Notes: generated from the letters alone by a model not told the origin. 34,902 nt of DNA from Acidobacteriota bacterium (GCA_020200095.1 JAIVJJ010000255.1:1-34902), one strand, 5' to 3'. Shown: positions 15,533 through 25,530, numbered from the stretch's first letter. Made by a program: numbers and translations.

Positions 15533-16894
15533 TTGCGGGTAATCTCAAACTTTTGTGATTTTGATTTTATAAAGTATATTTTAGCTACCAAGCGAATTCT
15601 GCGACACGCAAATCTTCGAGCAATCGAACAAAAGGCCGTTGTAAAGCACGGGCGAATTGTTAAAGCCGAAGGTTACGGTTTGGCAAATGTGGAACTGAAT
15701 GTTCCCGCGACGAAAGAAACGGTTTTTGAAATCGGCTCAATCACAAAGCAAATTACTGCAGCAGTGGTAATGCTTCTGGTTGAAGAAGGAAAAATAAACA
15801 CGAACGAAAAAATCGGCAGGTATCTTCCGAGTGCGCCGGAAGCGTGGAATAAAGTTACCGTGCGGCATCTTTTAACGCATACTTCGGGCGTTAAAAGTTA
15901 TACGGGTTTATCCGGTTTTGAACTAACGAAAAGATTAAAACGCGACGAATTTATAAAGGCAATCGGCGCATACCCGCTCGAATTTGAGCCCGGCGAGCGT
16001 TATATTTACAGCAATTCCGGCTACAATCTTTTGGGTTTTATTATTGAATCGGTTAGCGGTAAATCTTATTGGGATTTTCTGCAGGAAAGAATTTTCAAAC
16101 CGCTCGGAATGAATCAAACGGCAAACCGCGACCCGCAATTTATCGTGCCGAACCGCGCCGACGGTTACGAATGGGAAAACGGTAAACTCGTCGGGCGCGA
16201 TTACGATTTGACCGACGTTTTTTCAGCCGGCGCGATTGTTTCCACGGTTGTTGATTTGGCAAAATGGGACGCGGCTCTGCGCGGCGATACGTTTTTGAAA
16301 AAGGAAAGCAAAGCGCAAATCTGGACGCCCGTCGTTTTCAACGACGGCAAGCTGTATCCATACGGTTTCGGGTGGAACGTAACCGAATTTCGCGGGCATA
16401 AACTCGTTTCTCACGGCGGGCAAACGGCGGGTTTTGCCGCGAACATCTCGCGCTACGTGGATGACGATTTGACCGTTATCGTTTTAACAAATTTGGGCGA
16501 TATCGGACTTGGCGGCATGATAGCCCGCGGCATTGCAAAAATTTATCTGTCCAATATTTCCCTGCGCGTGATGAAAGCAGAATCCCGTGCGGATGTTAAA
16601 TTAACCAATCTTTTTCAAAACGCCTTGCGCTCGTATTTAGAAGACCGACTTGACGCTAATTCATTCACCAACAAATCGCGCGCGGCTTTAACGACCGAAC
16701 GCGCAAAACTCAATGCAAAACGAATTGCATCTTACGGCGCAATTAAAAATTTCATTTACGTCGGCGGTGAAAACCCGGATAAAAATAAAATTTATCGTTA
16801 CAAAGTCGAAACGCCCAAGCGCATCTTTTTGTGGCGTTTCGAGTTAGACGAAAACCGTAAAATAATCGCGCTTGTTTTAGAGGAAGAAGAATAA
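15533..16894 (+). CDS. Serine beta-lactamase/penicillin-binding-like (class C) hydrolase, atypical N-terminus
   Basis: SITK (SxxK), YSNSGYN (YxN), HGGQTAGF; no recognisable signal peptide. Confidence 0.8.
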   Translation: MRVISNFCDFDFIKYILATKRILRHANLRAIEQKAVVKHGRIVKAEGYGLANVELNVPATKETVFEIGSITKQITAAVVMLLVEEGKINTNEKIGRYLPSAPEAWNKVTVRHLLTHTSGVKSYTGLSGFELTKRLKRDEFIKAIGAYPLEFEPGERYIYSNSGYNLLGFIIESVSGKSYWDFLQERIFKPLGMNQTANRDPQFIVPNRADGYEWENGKLVGRDYDLTDVFSAGAIVSTVVDLAKWDAALRGDTFLKKESKAQIWTPVVFNDGKLYPYGFGWNVTEFRGHKLVSHGGQTAGFAANISRYVDDDLTVIVLTNLGDIGLGGMIARGIAKIYLSNISLRVMKAESRADVKLTNLFQNALRSYLEDRLDANSFTNKSRAALTTERAKLNAKRIASYGAIKNFIYVGGENPDKNKIYRYKVETPKRIFLWRFELDENRKIIALVLEEEE

Positions 16895-16951
16895 GCAAAT
16901 TTTACCTCGGTTTTGTAAACCGAACGCGACATCCGACATACTTCAACTGTT

Positions 16952-18481
16952 TTAAAGCTGTTCCAAATAATTTTTCACTTTTACAAGCGAAATCTCCGCC
17001 GAAATTAAACCAATATAATTATCGGGTCTGAGCAAAATAATAAACAGTTTTTCCGTCCCGAAAATTTCTTTAACTTCAGGTGAAAGCAGTGCAAAACTAA
17101 AATCAACCGAATCTTCTCTGATTTCGTTTCCTAAATCCTGAAAATCAATTTCATCGTTTGAAAAAACGAGCAGATGAAACTTCGGCTGGTGTAATCGGTC
17201 ATAGATACTTTTTCCGTCAACCGTAAAATACGGCATTCGGTCGCCCGCTTTGACCTTAAAATCACCGGCGATATTTTCGCTCAGAGAGCTGTGGCGATAA
17301 TTAATACCAATTTGCGAAACACGCGGGAAGACAAATTTTTTAATCGCGTCAAGGCTGAAAGCAGCTCCTGCGATATACGGAAAAACGTGCGTTCGGAAGT
17401 AAGAGAGTAACACATCGGGACTTGCGACAAGATTGAACAAACGGTCGGTCGTTTTCAGCAGGTTCTCGGCGTTTCCGAGCCGTTCCTCGTTGTAAGTTTC
17501 TAAGATTTTCTCTTTTGCTTGGTCGTGCAAAACCATCGCAAGTTTCCAAGCCAGATTGTAGCTGTCTTGAATTCCTGTGTTCATTCCCTGCGCTCCGGCA
17601 GGCGTATGAATATGCGCGGCGTCACCCGCGAGAAAACATCTGCCGGCGGAAAATTTATTGACGTGGCGCGTGTGAGCTTTATAGGTTGAAAACCAATTGA
17701 CGTTCGTTATATCGAGGTTGAGTTCCGTGTCTTGTTTGATACGCTCTTCGATTTCTTCATATAAAACCTCGCCTTCGTCTTTGGCAAATTCTTCGGGAAA
17801 AGTGCCGACGATACGGTGATGTTTATCGCCGACCATCGGGAAAAACGCGAGAAGATTATTTTTCAATAAAAAAACGTGGAGCGCATCGTGGCTAAACTTC
17901 CAATCAATCTGTACGTCGGCAACATAAAACAAACGCTCAAATGTGCTTCCTTCAAACTTCAAACCGAGTGCGCCGCGAACAGGGCTTTTCGCGCCGTCGC
18001 AAGCCACAAGAAATTTTGCTTCGATTGTTTCGGTTTCGCCATTTACGTTTTTAACATTTGTCTTCACGCCTGTTTCGTCTTGAGTGAAATTTTCGAGTTC
18101 CGTACTCCACAAAACATCTTTGCCGTTCGCTTTGATGAAGTCATACAAAATCTTTTCGTGCTTGCCCTGTTCGACGATAAGCACAAACGGATACGGACTC
18201 AAACCTTTGCCGAATTCGCCGAATTCGACCTCGCCACGCACTTTGCCGCCTGCGACCATTCGCGCTTTTGCGGCAATCGCGCCTTGCTCAATCAATTTGT
18301 CCGCCAAACCTATTTGCTCGTAAATCTCAAGCGTTCGCGCCTGCACCCCGATTGCCTTTGAATAGGGCGTAGTCATTTCCTTTTTATCGAGAATGACAAA
18401 ATCAATGCCGTAGCGAATTAACTGACATGCCAGCGAAAGTCCGGTCGGACCCGCGCCGACGATAATTACATCTGTTGCCAT
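16952..18481 (-). CDS. FAD-dependent aromatic monooxygenase (PheA/TfdB-like)
   Basis: TDVIIVGAGPTGLSLACQLIRYGIDFVILDK Rossmann motif; FLVACDGAKSPVRGALG; RCFLAGDAAHIHTPAGAQGMNTGIQDSYNLAWKLA; start at MATDV. Confidence 0.9.
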   Translation of the reverse strand: MATDVIIVGAGPTGLSLACQLIRYGIDFVILDKKEMTTPYSKAIGVQARTLEIYEQIGLADKLIEQGAIAAKARMVAGGKVRGEVEFGEFGKGLSPYPFVLIVEQGKHEKILYDFIKANGKDVLWSTELENFTQDETGVKTNVKNVNGETETIEAKFLVACDGAKSPVRGALGLKFEGSTFERLFYVADVQIDWKFSHDALHVFLLKNNLLAFFPMVGDKHHRIVGTFPEEFAKDEGEVLYEEIEERIKQDTELNLDITNVNWFSTYKAHTRHVNKFSAGRCFLAGDAAHIHTPAGAQGMNTGIQDSYNLAWKLAMVLHDQAKEKILETYNEERLGNAENLLKTTDRLFNLVASPDVLLSYFRTHVFPYIAGAAFSLDAIKKFVFPRVSQIGINYRHSSLSENIAGDFKVKAGDRMPYFTVDGKSIYDRLHQPKFHLLVFSNDEIDFQDLGNEIREDSVDFSFALLSPEVKEIFGTEKLFIILLRPDNYIGLISAEISLVKVKNYLEQL

Positions 18482-18505
18482 TTTCGCCTCCAAAAGCATT
18501 TTAAC

Positions 18506-18685
18506 TCAAATCGCTTTTTTGTCTGTAAAATTCGCGTCCGTAACTTTGATTTCGCTTAACAGAATTTTTGTATCTTCAACGTCAATCGCACCGTTTAAAG
18601 CTAGCGCCGCTCGTCCCGGGTTAAATTCATTTTTCCATTTCGATACCACAACCGTAACAACGCCTTTGCCGATTAAAAAAAGTAG
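18506..18685 (-). pseudogene. Start-less reading frame immediately upstream of the monooxygenase, possible 3' gene remnant
   Basis: My translation of the minus strand gives LLFLIGKGVVTVVVSKWKNEFNPGRAALALNGAIDVEDTKILLSEIKVTDANFTDKKAI*; no ATG start; not in the supplied ORF track. Confidence 0.3.
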
Positions 18686-18824
18686 ATTTATGTTTAAGCT
18701 GATCTGTAAAGAAAATTGACATATTTCATATCTGGATTCATAATCTTTTAGATTTAAGTAACTAAATAAAATTCAATTGCCATAATTTATTTCCCGCGTG
18801 TTTGGAGGTTTGAAGTAGAAAATT

Positions 18825-19622
18825 ATGTCTTCCGCAAGTCTTCCTATAAAACGTTCGTTTGGACAAACAATGCGAAAGGGTGCGTGGTGGGCTTATCCTT
18901 TGCTCGTTTTTTTAGTGCTGTTCGCTTTTGTCGTTTATTCGACTTGGGCGGCATTCCAGGGCGAGCATTATCGTTTCGGTAATTATTTGTCGCCATTTTA
19001 TTCGCCTGAACTTTTGGGAGGAACTGAAAGTTTTTACGGCTCAAAACCTTCTTGGATTCCTGATTGGCTTCCTTTTTCGCCTGCGCTTCTTATTCTCTGG
19101 GCACCTGCCGGTTTTCGTTTTACTTGCTATTATTACCGTGGCGCATATTACAAAGCGTTTTGGGCTGACCCGCCAGCCTGCGCCGTCGGCGAACCGCGCC
19201 ACAGCTATCGGGGCGAGCGAAAATTCCCGCTTATTCTCCAAAACGTCCACCGTTATTTTCTTTATCTAGCCTTGATATTTTTAATCTTTCTCGTTCACGA
19301 TGCCTGGAAGGCATTTTGGTTCACTGATACCAGGACAGGCGTAACTTCTTTTGGAATCGGAGTCGGCACGATTGTGTTAGCCGCAAATGTTTTCTTTCTC
19401 GGCGGCTATACGTTTAGCTGTCATTCATTGCGTCATCTAGTTGGCGGCAAATGCGATCAGCTTTCAAAATTTCCCGTTCGCCAAAAAACTTATAATTGTG
19501 TTAGTTGCCTAAATCGTAATCATATGGTTTGGGCTTGGTGTAGTTTATTCGTGGTCGGATTTTCAGATATTTACGTGCGGCTTTGTTCGATGGGCGTTTG
19601 GCACGATTGGAGAATTTTTTAG
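18825..19622 (+). CDS. Succinate dehydrogenase membrane anchor, non-classical single-subunit type
   Basis: Hydrophobic protein directly upstream of sdhA/sdhB; several TM stretches; SYRGERKFPLILQNVHRYFLYLAL, SCHSLRHLVGG, NCVSCLNRNHMVWAW. Confidence 0.75.
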   Translation: MSSASLPIKRSFGQTMRKGAWWAYPLLVFLVLFAFVVYSTWAAFQGEHYRFGNYLSPFYSPELLGGTESFYGSKPSWIPDWLPFSPALLILWAPAGFRFTCYYYRGAYYKAFWADPPACAVGEPRHSYRGERKFPLILQNVHRYFLYLALIFLIFLVHDAWKAFWFTDTRTGVTSFGIGVGTIVLAANVFFLGGYTFSCHSLRHLVGGKCDQLSKFPVRQKTYNCVSCLNRNHMVWAWCSLFVVGFSDIYVRLCSMGVWHDWRIF

Positions 19623-19744
19623 AGAATTTTTACCACAGAATTATTCAAACAGGATGGACAAGAATTTTTAGGATAATTCTAAATTTCTAATGGTAGTTTT
19701 ATCTTGTATAGCCTGTTCATCCTATTAAATTTTTCTTAGGTTTT

Positions 19745-21460
19745 ATGGCGGACTATCAAACTTATGAACACGATGTTCTCGTAATCGGAGCGGGCGGCGC
19801 AGGACTTCGCGCGGCAATTGAAGCGTCGGCGTCGGGCGTTTCCGTTGGACTCGTTTGCAAATCTTTGCTCGGCAAAGCACACACGGTAATGGCTGAGGGC
19901 GGAATGGCGGCGGCAATGGCGAATGTTGACGACCGCGATAATTGGCGCGTTCATTTCTCCGATACGATGCGCGGCGGTCAATATGTTAATAATTGGCGAA
20001 TGGCGGAACTTCACGCCAAAGAAGCACCCGACCGCGTTCGTGAATTAGAGGCTTGGGGCGCGGTTTTCGACCGAACCAAAGACGGGCGAATTTTGCAAAG
20101 AAATTTCGGCGGACACAAATATGTTACCGTCGTTGCTCTTCTCAAAGACGGCGACCGCGTTGTCGGCGCGTTTGCATATGAGCGCGAACACGGAAGATTT
20201 CGAATTTTCAAGGCAAAAGCCGTGATTTTAGCGACAGGCGGAATTGGTCGGGCATATAAAATCACGAGCAACAGTTGGGAAGGAACGGGCGACGGACATT
20301 CACTCGCCTTTGATGCGGGCGCGGAATTAATTGATATGGAATTCATCCAATTCCACCCGACCGGAATGGTTTATCCGCCGAGCGTGCGCGGAATTCTCGT
20401 AACTGAAGGCGTGCGCGGCGAAGGCGGAATTTTGAAAAACAGTGAAGGTCGGCGTTTTATGTTCGACGACATTCCAGACAATTACAAAGACCAAACCGCC
20501 GACACGCCCGAAGAAGGTTGGCGATATACGCAAGGCGACAAAAACGCGCGTCGCCCGCCGGAACTTCTGACGCGCGACCACGTTGCACGCTGTATTGTCC
20601 GCGAAGTCAAAGCCGGACGCGGAACTCCGAACGGCGGAGTTTACCTCGACATCGCTTGGATAAAAGAAAAAATTTCAAAAGCGCCGGAACACATTAAGAA
20701 AAAACTACCGAGTATGTATCATCAGTTCAAGCAACTCGCTGATTTGGACATTACCGAACAGCCGATGGAAGTCGGACCGACGACGCATTACATAATGGGC
20801 GGCATTCGGGTTGATGCCGACACGCAAGCCTCGACCGTGCCGGGACTTTTCGCGGCGGGCGAATGTGCTGCGGGAATCAACGGCGCAAATCGTCTCGGCG
20901 GAAATTCGCTTTCCGATTTGTTAGTGTTCGGCAAACGCGCCGGTGAATACGCGGCAAAATTTGCACAGGAAAACGATTTCGGACAAATTAACAACGAACA
21001 AATTGAGGAATCTGCTTATTGGTCGTTGGAAGCGTTTGACCGCACAAACGGCGAGAATCCTTTTCAGATTCAACACGACCTTCAAGATATGATGCAGGAT
21101 TTAGTCGGCATCGTGCGAAACGAAAACGAGATGCAGCGCGCTTTAATCGGCATCGAAAAACTTAAAGAGCGACGAGAAAAAATTAGCTTAACGGGCAATA
21201 TAGATTTCAATCCGAGTTGGCATACTGCGCTCGATTTACATAACTTGCTGAATGTTTCCGAAGCGATAACGCTTGCTGCAATCGAGCGCAAAGAAAGCCG
21301 CGGCGGACAATTCCGCGAAGATTATCCGGCGAAAGTTGCGGAGTTTGGCAAAATAAATTTCACGATTAAAAAAGGGGCGGACGGCGAAATGAAAATCGAG
21401 CGCGTGCCGATTCCCGAAATGCCCGCCGAGTTGAAACAGGTTATCGAAGAAATGGGTTAA
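19745..21460 (+). CDS. sdhA: Succinate dehydrogenase/fumarate reductase flavoprotein subunit
   Basis: HDVLVIGAGGAGLRAAIEA; KAHTVMAEGGMAAAM; FIQFHPTGMVYP; THYIMGGIRVD; LFAAGECAAGINGANRLGGNSL. Confidence 0.96.
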   Translation: MADYQTYEHDVLVIGAGGAGLRAAIEASASGVSVGLVCKSLLGKAHTVMAEGGMAAAMANVDDRDNWRVHFSDTMRGGQYVNNWRMAELHAKEAPDRVRELEAWGAVFDRTKDGRILQRNFGGHKYVTVVALLKDGDRVVGAFAYEREHGRFRIFKAKAVILATGGIGRAYKITSNSWEGTGDGHSLAFDAGAELIDMEFIQFHPTGMVYPPSVRGILVTEGVRGEGGILKNSEGRRFMFDDIPDNYKDQTADTPEEGWRYTQGDKNARRPPELLTRDHVARCIVREVKAGRGTPNGGVYLDIAWIKEKISKAPEHIKKKLPSMYHQFKQLADLDITEQPMEVGPTTHYIMGGIRVDADTQASTVPGLFAAGECAAGINGANRLGGNSLSDLLVFGKRAGEYAAKFAQENDFGQINNEQIEESAYWSLEAFDRTNGENPFQIQHDLQDMMQDLVGIVRNENEMQRALIGIEKLKERREKISLTGNIDFNPSWHTALDLHNLLNVSEAITLAAIERKESRGGQFREDYPAKVAEFGKINFTIKKGADGEMKIERVPIPEMPAELKQVIEEMG

Positions 21461-21497
21461 AAAAGTAAAAAGGTAAAAGGCAAAAGTAAGAAGTAAG

Positions 21498-22259
21498 ATG
21501 GCAAAAGCAACATTCAAAATTTGGCGCGGCGATATAAGCGGCGGCGAGTTGCAATCATATCAAACCGAAATCTCCGAAGGAATGGTTGTGCTTGACGCGG
21601 TTTTGCAAATTCAGGGCGAACAGGCTGGCGACCTCGCCTGTCGCTGGAATTGCAAGGCGGGCAAATGCGGTTCGTGTTCGGCGGAGATAAACGGTAATCC
21701 GAAGCTGATGTGTATGACGCGGCTCAATACTTTGCCGCTCGAAAATCCTGTTACGGTCGAACCAATGAAAGCGTTTCCGCTCAAAAAAGATTTGGTGACG
21801 GATGTTTCGTGGAATTACGAAGTCAAAAAAAGAATTAAAAAATTCAAACCGCGCCCGCCGGATGCGCCCGCCGGCACTTGGCGAATGTTTCAGGAAGATA
21901 TTGACCGCGTGCAGGAGTTTCGCAAATGTATCGAATGTTATTTGTGCCAGGACGTTTGCCACGTTTTACGCGACCACGAAATGCACGAACAATTTATCGG
22001 TCCGAGATTTTTAGTTTATGCGGCGGCACTGGAGATGCACCCGCTCGATACTGAAGACCGTCTTCAAGATTTAAAGGACGAATCCAACATCGGCTTATGC
22101 AACATTACCAAATGCTGCACCAAGATTTGTCCCGAAAACATTACGATAACCGATAACGCGATTATTCCATTAAAAGAGCGCGTGGTTGATGAATTTTATG
22201 ACCCGATTAAAAAATTCCTGCGATTGTTCCGGCGTTCGCCAAAAAAAGATAACGAGTAA
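21498..22259 (+). CDS. sdhB: Succinate dehydrogenase iron-sulfur subunit
   Basis: CRWNCKAGKCGSCSAEINGNPKLMC [2Fe-2S] motif; CIECYLCQDVC and CNITKCCTKICPENI clusters. Confidence 0.95.
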   Translation: MAKATFKIWRGDISGGELQSYQTEISEGMVVLDAVLQIQGEQAGDLACRWNCKAGKCGSCSAEINGNPKLMCMTRLNTLPLENPVTVEPMKAFPLKKDLVTDVSWNYEVKKRIKKFKPRPPDAPAGTWRMFQEDIDRVQEFRKCIECYLCQDVCHVLRDHEMHEQFIGPRFLVYAAALEMHPLDTEDRLQDLKDESNIGLCNITKCCTKICPENITITDNAIIPLKERVVDEFYDPIKKFLRLFRRSPKKDNE

Positions 22260-22271
22260 GAGGAACAAATT

Positions 22272-22763
22272 ATGTATGAGCTAAAACCTTTACACAAGGA
22301 AGCCGTTCCGTCGGCTCTCGAAAAGGCGAAGCATTACCGTCTGCTCAATGAACCCGGCGCGGCTGAAAGCATCTGTCTCGACATTTTAGAGATTGAACCG
22401 CACAATCAAGAGGCTTTGGTTACGCTTGTTTTGGCGATGAGCGACCGTTTTGCTAGAGATTACGCCGTCGGCGATACGCAGACCCAAGATTATTTATCTC
22501 GCATCGAGGACAAATACGAGCGAACTTACTACACCGGAATTATCTACGAGCGCCGCGCCAAAGCAGTTCTCAACCGAGGCACGCCGCTTTCCGCCTCCAA
22601 TGCTTACGAGCTTTTCCGCCAAGCGATGAATTGGTTTGATAAAGCCGAAGAGATTCGTCCCGCCGGAAATGACGACGCAATACTTCGCTGGAACGGCTGC
22701 GCGCGAATCGTGATGCGTAATAAATTAGAGCCGCGCGAGATGGATAACGATTTCCTCGAATAA
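22272..22763 (+). CDS. TPR-like protein linked to the Sdh operon
   Basis: Starts 12 bp after the sdhB stop; helical repeats ALEKAKHYRLLNEPGAAESICLDILEIEPHNQEAL and AYELFRQAMNWFDKAEEIRP. Confidence 0.7.
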   Translation: MYELKPLHKEAVPSALEKAKHYRLLNEPGAAESICLDILEIEPHNQEALVTLVLAMSDRFARDYAVGDTQTQDYLSRIEDKYERTYYTGIIYERRAKAVLNRGTPLSASNAYELFRQAMNWFDKAEEIRPAGNDDAILRWNGCARIVMRNKLEPREMDNDFLE

Positions 22764-22828
22764 TGAGTAAACTGTCCTTTTCTTCAACCAATGCTTCCGC
22801 GTCGGCATTCGATTTGCCGAGAAAAATT

Positions 22829-25078
22829 TCAAAAATTCAAAACCAATTCGCTGTCTTTCTCGTCAACCGAGGCGCTTCCGCCGTCGGTTAATTTACCGAA
22901 AAGAATTTCGTGCGCGAGCGGTTGTTTGATTTTATCGTGAATCAACCGCGACATCGGACGCGCTCCGTATTTGCCGTCGAAACCGTTTTTCGCTAGCCAT
23001 TCACGCGCCGATTCTTCCAGCCGGACTAACACGCGCTTTTCGGCTAATTGACCGTTTAGCTCTTTAACAAATTTATCGACAATCAATTTGATAACCTCCA
23101 AATCCAGAGCCTTAAATGGCACCCAAGCGTCAAGGCGATTGCGAAATTCGGGCGAAAACGTGCGTTCGATTGCGCCCTTCGCCTGTCCTTTCGTTTCGGA
23201 TTGATTACGAAAACCGACGCCGCCCGACGAAAGTTCTCTTGCGCCCGCGTTAGTCGTCATAATCAAAATCACGTTGCGGAAATCCGCCTTTTTGCCGTTA
23301 TTGTCGGTCAAGGTTGCCGAATCCATTACTTGAAGAAGCAGATTGAAAAGATTCGGATGCGCTTTTTCGATTTCATCTAAAACAAGAACGGCGTGCGGCG
23401 TTCGCATAATTGCTTCAGTCAGCAATCCGCCCTGGTCGAAGCCGACGTAGCCCGGCGGTGCGCCGATAAGGCGGGAAACCGTGTGTGGTTCGGCATATTC
23501 GCTCATATCGTAGCGCATAAACTCGATGCCGAGTTGTTCCGCAAGCTGTTTCGAGAGTTCGGTTTTGCCGACGCCGGTTGGACCGGAAAACAAAAACGAG
23601 CCGACAGGTTTTGTTTCGTGTCCCAAGCCCGCCCGCGAAATCTGAATCGCGTCAACAATTTTATTTATTGCGTCGTCCTGCCCGAAAATTACATCTTTCA
23701 AATCTTCGTGTAAAGTTTTAAGGCGGTCTTTCTCGTCTGCAACAACGGTCTTCGGGGGAATTTTCGCCATCCGCGCAATCGTGTTTTCAACCATCGAAAC
23801 GGTAATCTGTTTCGGGCGTTTCTCTTCCGCTAAAAGTTTTGTCGCCGCGCCGACCTCGTCAATCACGTCAATCGCTTTGTCGGGTAAATGACGGTCATTG
23901 ATATATTTGCCAGCAAGTTCTGAAGCAACTTTCAAAGATTCATCCGAATACTTTACGCCGTGATGTTCTTCATAAAACCGTTTAAGACCTTTCAAAATTT
24001 CGTAAGTTTCATCAACGGTCGGCTCGCCAATTTCGATTTTTTGAAAGCGTCGCGCCAATGCACGGTCGCGCTCGAACGCAGCTTTGTATTCGCTGTAAGT
24101 CGTCGAGCCGATACAACGTAATTCGCCCGCCGCGAGCGCGGGTTTTAAAATGTTTGATGCGTCCATTGCGCCGCCCGAAACTGCGCCTGCGCCGACAATC
24201 GTGTGAATTTCGTCAATAAAAAGAATCGCGTTTTCTTCTTTTCTCAGGTCATTTATAATCGCTTTGAAACGTTGTTCAAAATCGCCGCGATAACGAGTTC
24301 CGGCAAGAACCGCGCCCATATCGAGCGCGAAAACCTTCGCGCCCTGAAGAACTTCCGGCACATTTCCTTCGCTGATTTTCAACGCTAAACCTTCCGCCAG
24401 AGCCGTTTTGCCAACGCCCGGCTCGCCGACATAAAGCGGATTATTTTTCTTTCTCCGACACAAAACCTGAACAGTTCTTTCAATTTCTTCCTGCCGCCCG
24501 ATTATTGGATCAATCTCGCCTTTCGCGGCTCTGGCAACGAGTTCAACCGTAAAACTTTCGAGCGGTTTTTTCTTTTTGCCCGCCGCCGCGCGTTCTTCGG
24601 CAAATTCTTCGTCGCCAAAGCCTTCCAAAATCGGCTCGTCATCGTCAATTTTAGAAATACCGTGCGAGATGTAATTCAAAACGTCGAGCCGTGAAACGCC
24701 TTGCTGCAAAAGCACATAGACCGCATAACTCTGCTCGGCTTGATACATCGCGGCTAAGATATTTCCGCCGTCAACCGCTTTCTGCCCGCTTCCTTCCGCC
24801 TGCAAAACCGCGTATTGAATCGTCGCCTGAAACGTCGAAGTCAGTTCCGGCGCTTTATTTACTTTCGCGGGCATTCTTTCCAAAACGTCAGCAAAATAAT
24901 CTTCGAGCTGCTTGCCGATTTCCTCAATCTGCGCTCCGCAATTGTATAAAATATCTCGCGCCGCGCTGTCTTCGAGCAAAGCGAAAAGCAAATGCTCGAG
25001 CGTTACATATTCGTGCCTGTATTTCACGGCTTCGTCAACCGCGTAGCTTATTGTTTCTTGTAATTCTCCGGTCAGCAT
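22829..25078 (-). CDS. clpA: ATP-dependent Clp protease ATP-binding subunit ClpA
   Basis: Clp_N repeats; two AAA+ modules GEPGVGKTALAEGLA and FSGPTGVGKTELSKQLA; next to clpS. Confidence 0.95.
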   Translation of the reverse strand: MLTGELQETISYAVDEAVKYRHEYVTLEHLLFALLEDSAARDILYNCGAQIEEIGKQLEDYFADVLERMPAKVNKAPELTSTFQATIQYAVLQAEGSGQKAVDGGNILAAMYQAEQSYAVYVLLQQGVSRLDVLNYISHGISKIDDDEPILEGFGDEEFAEERAAAGKKKKPLESFTVELVARAAKGEIDPIIGRQEEIERTVQVLCRRKKNNPLYVGEPGVGKTALAEGLALKISEGNVPEVLQGAKVFALDMGAVLAGTRYRGDFEQRFKAIINDLRKEENAILFIDEIHTIVGAGAVSGGAMDASNILKPALAAGELRCIGSTTYSEYKAAFERDRALARRFQKIEIGEPTVDETYEILKGLKRFYEEHHGVKYSDESLKVASELAGKYINDRHLPDKAIDVIDEVGAATKLLAEEKRPKQITVSMVENTIARMAKIPPKTVVADEKDRLKTLHEDLKDVIFGQDDAINKIVDAIQISRAGLGHETKPVGSFLFSGPTGVGKTELSKQLAEQLGIEFMRYDMSEYAEPHTVSRLIGAPPGYVGFDQGGLLTEAIMRTPHAVLVLDEIEKAHPNLFNLLLQVMDSATLTDNNGKKADFRNVILIMTTNAGARELSSGGVGFRNQSETKGQAKGAIERTFSPEFRNRLDAWVPFKALDLEVIKLIVDKFVKELNGQLAEKRVLVRLEESAREWLAKNGFDGKYGARPMSRLIHDKIKQPLAHEILFGKLTDGGSASVDEKDSELVLNF

Positions 25079-25121
25079 AATTCAAAAAATATTTGTTGTT
25101 TTTTTTCGGTAAAAGTTTGCA

Positions 25122-25439
25122 TCACTCTTCTTCAACTGTGCAGAGAAGCGGGTATTCGTGCGCTCTCGATAAATTCATCGCTTTTTCAGCTTTCATCTGC
25201 GCGATTTCGTAAGTGTAAACGCCCGCAATACCGATGCCTTCGTTGTGAACCTTGAGCATAATCGTAAAGGCTTCCGCGTCCGTTCGCATAAAAATCTGTT
25301 TCAAGATAAAAACGACAAACTCCATTGTCGTAAAATCGTCATTATGCAAAATGACCTTGAAAAGTTTCGGCTTTTCGAGTTTCGTTTCGCTCTCGGTCAG
25401 AACGTCACCCTCAGTTTCGATGTCGGGAAATTCGGGCAT
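25122..25439 (-). CDS. clpS: ATP-dependent Clp protease adaptor ClpS
   Basis: KVILHNDDFTTMEFVVFILKQIF...MLKVHNEGIGIAGVYTYEIAQMKA. Confidence 0.95.
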   Translation of the reverse strand: MPEFPDIETEGDVLTESETKLEKPKLFKVILHNDDFTTMEFVVFILKQIFMRTDAEAFTIMLKVHNEGIGIAGVYTYEIAQMKAEKAMNLSRAHEYPLLCTVEEE

Positions 25440-25459
25440 AAAAATAATGGTAAATAATT

Positions 25460-25530
25460 AGTGGTAAATGGTAAATGAAAGACCGTCGCAAAATTAAAAA
25501 TTTACCTTTAAGAATTTACCATTTGCCACT
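25460..25530. terminator. Intergenic inverted repeat (17-bp arms, one mismatch)
   Basis: agtggtaaatggtaaat (25460-25476) / atttaccatttgccact (25514-25530). Confidence 0.5.

Noticed and set aside
17876-18361. 161-aa plus-strand ORF
   Set aside because: Antisense to the FAD monooxygenase N-terminal half, which has clear Rossmann motifs in the opposite frame.
18519-18719. 66-aa plus-strand ORF in the gap before the Sdh anchor
   Set aside because: The opposite strand gives a more protein-like sequence (see finding at 18506-18790); this one is probably its complement.
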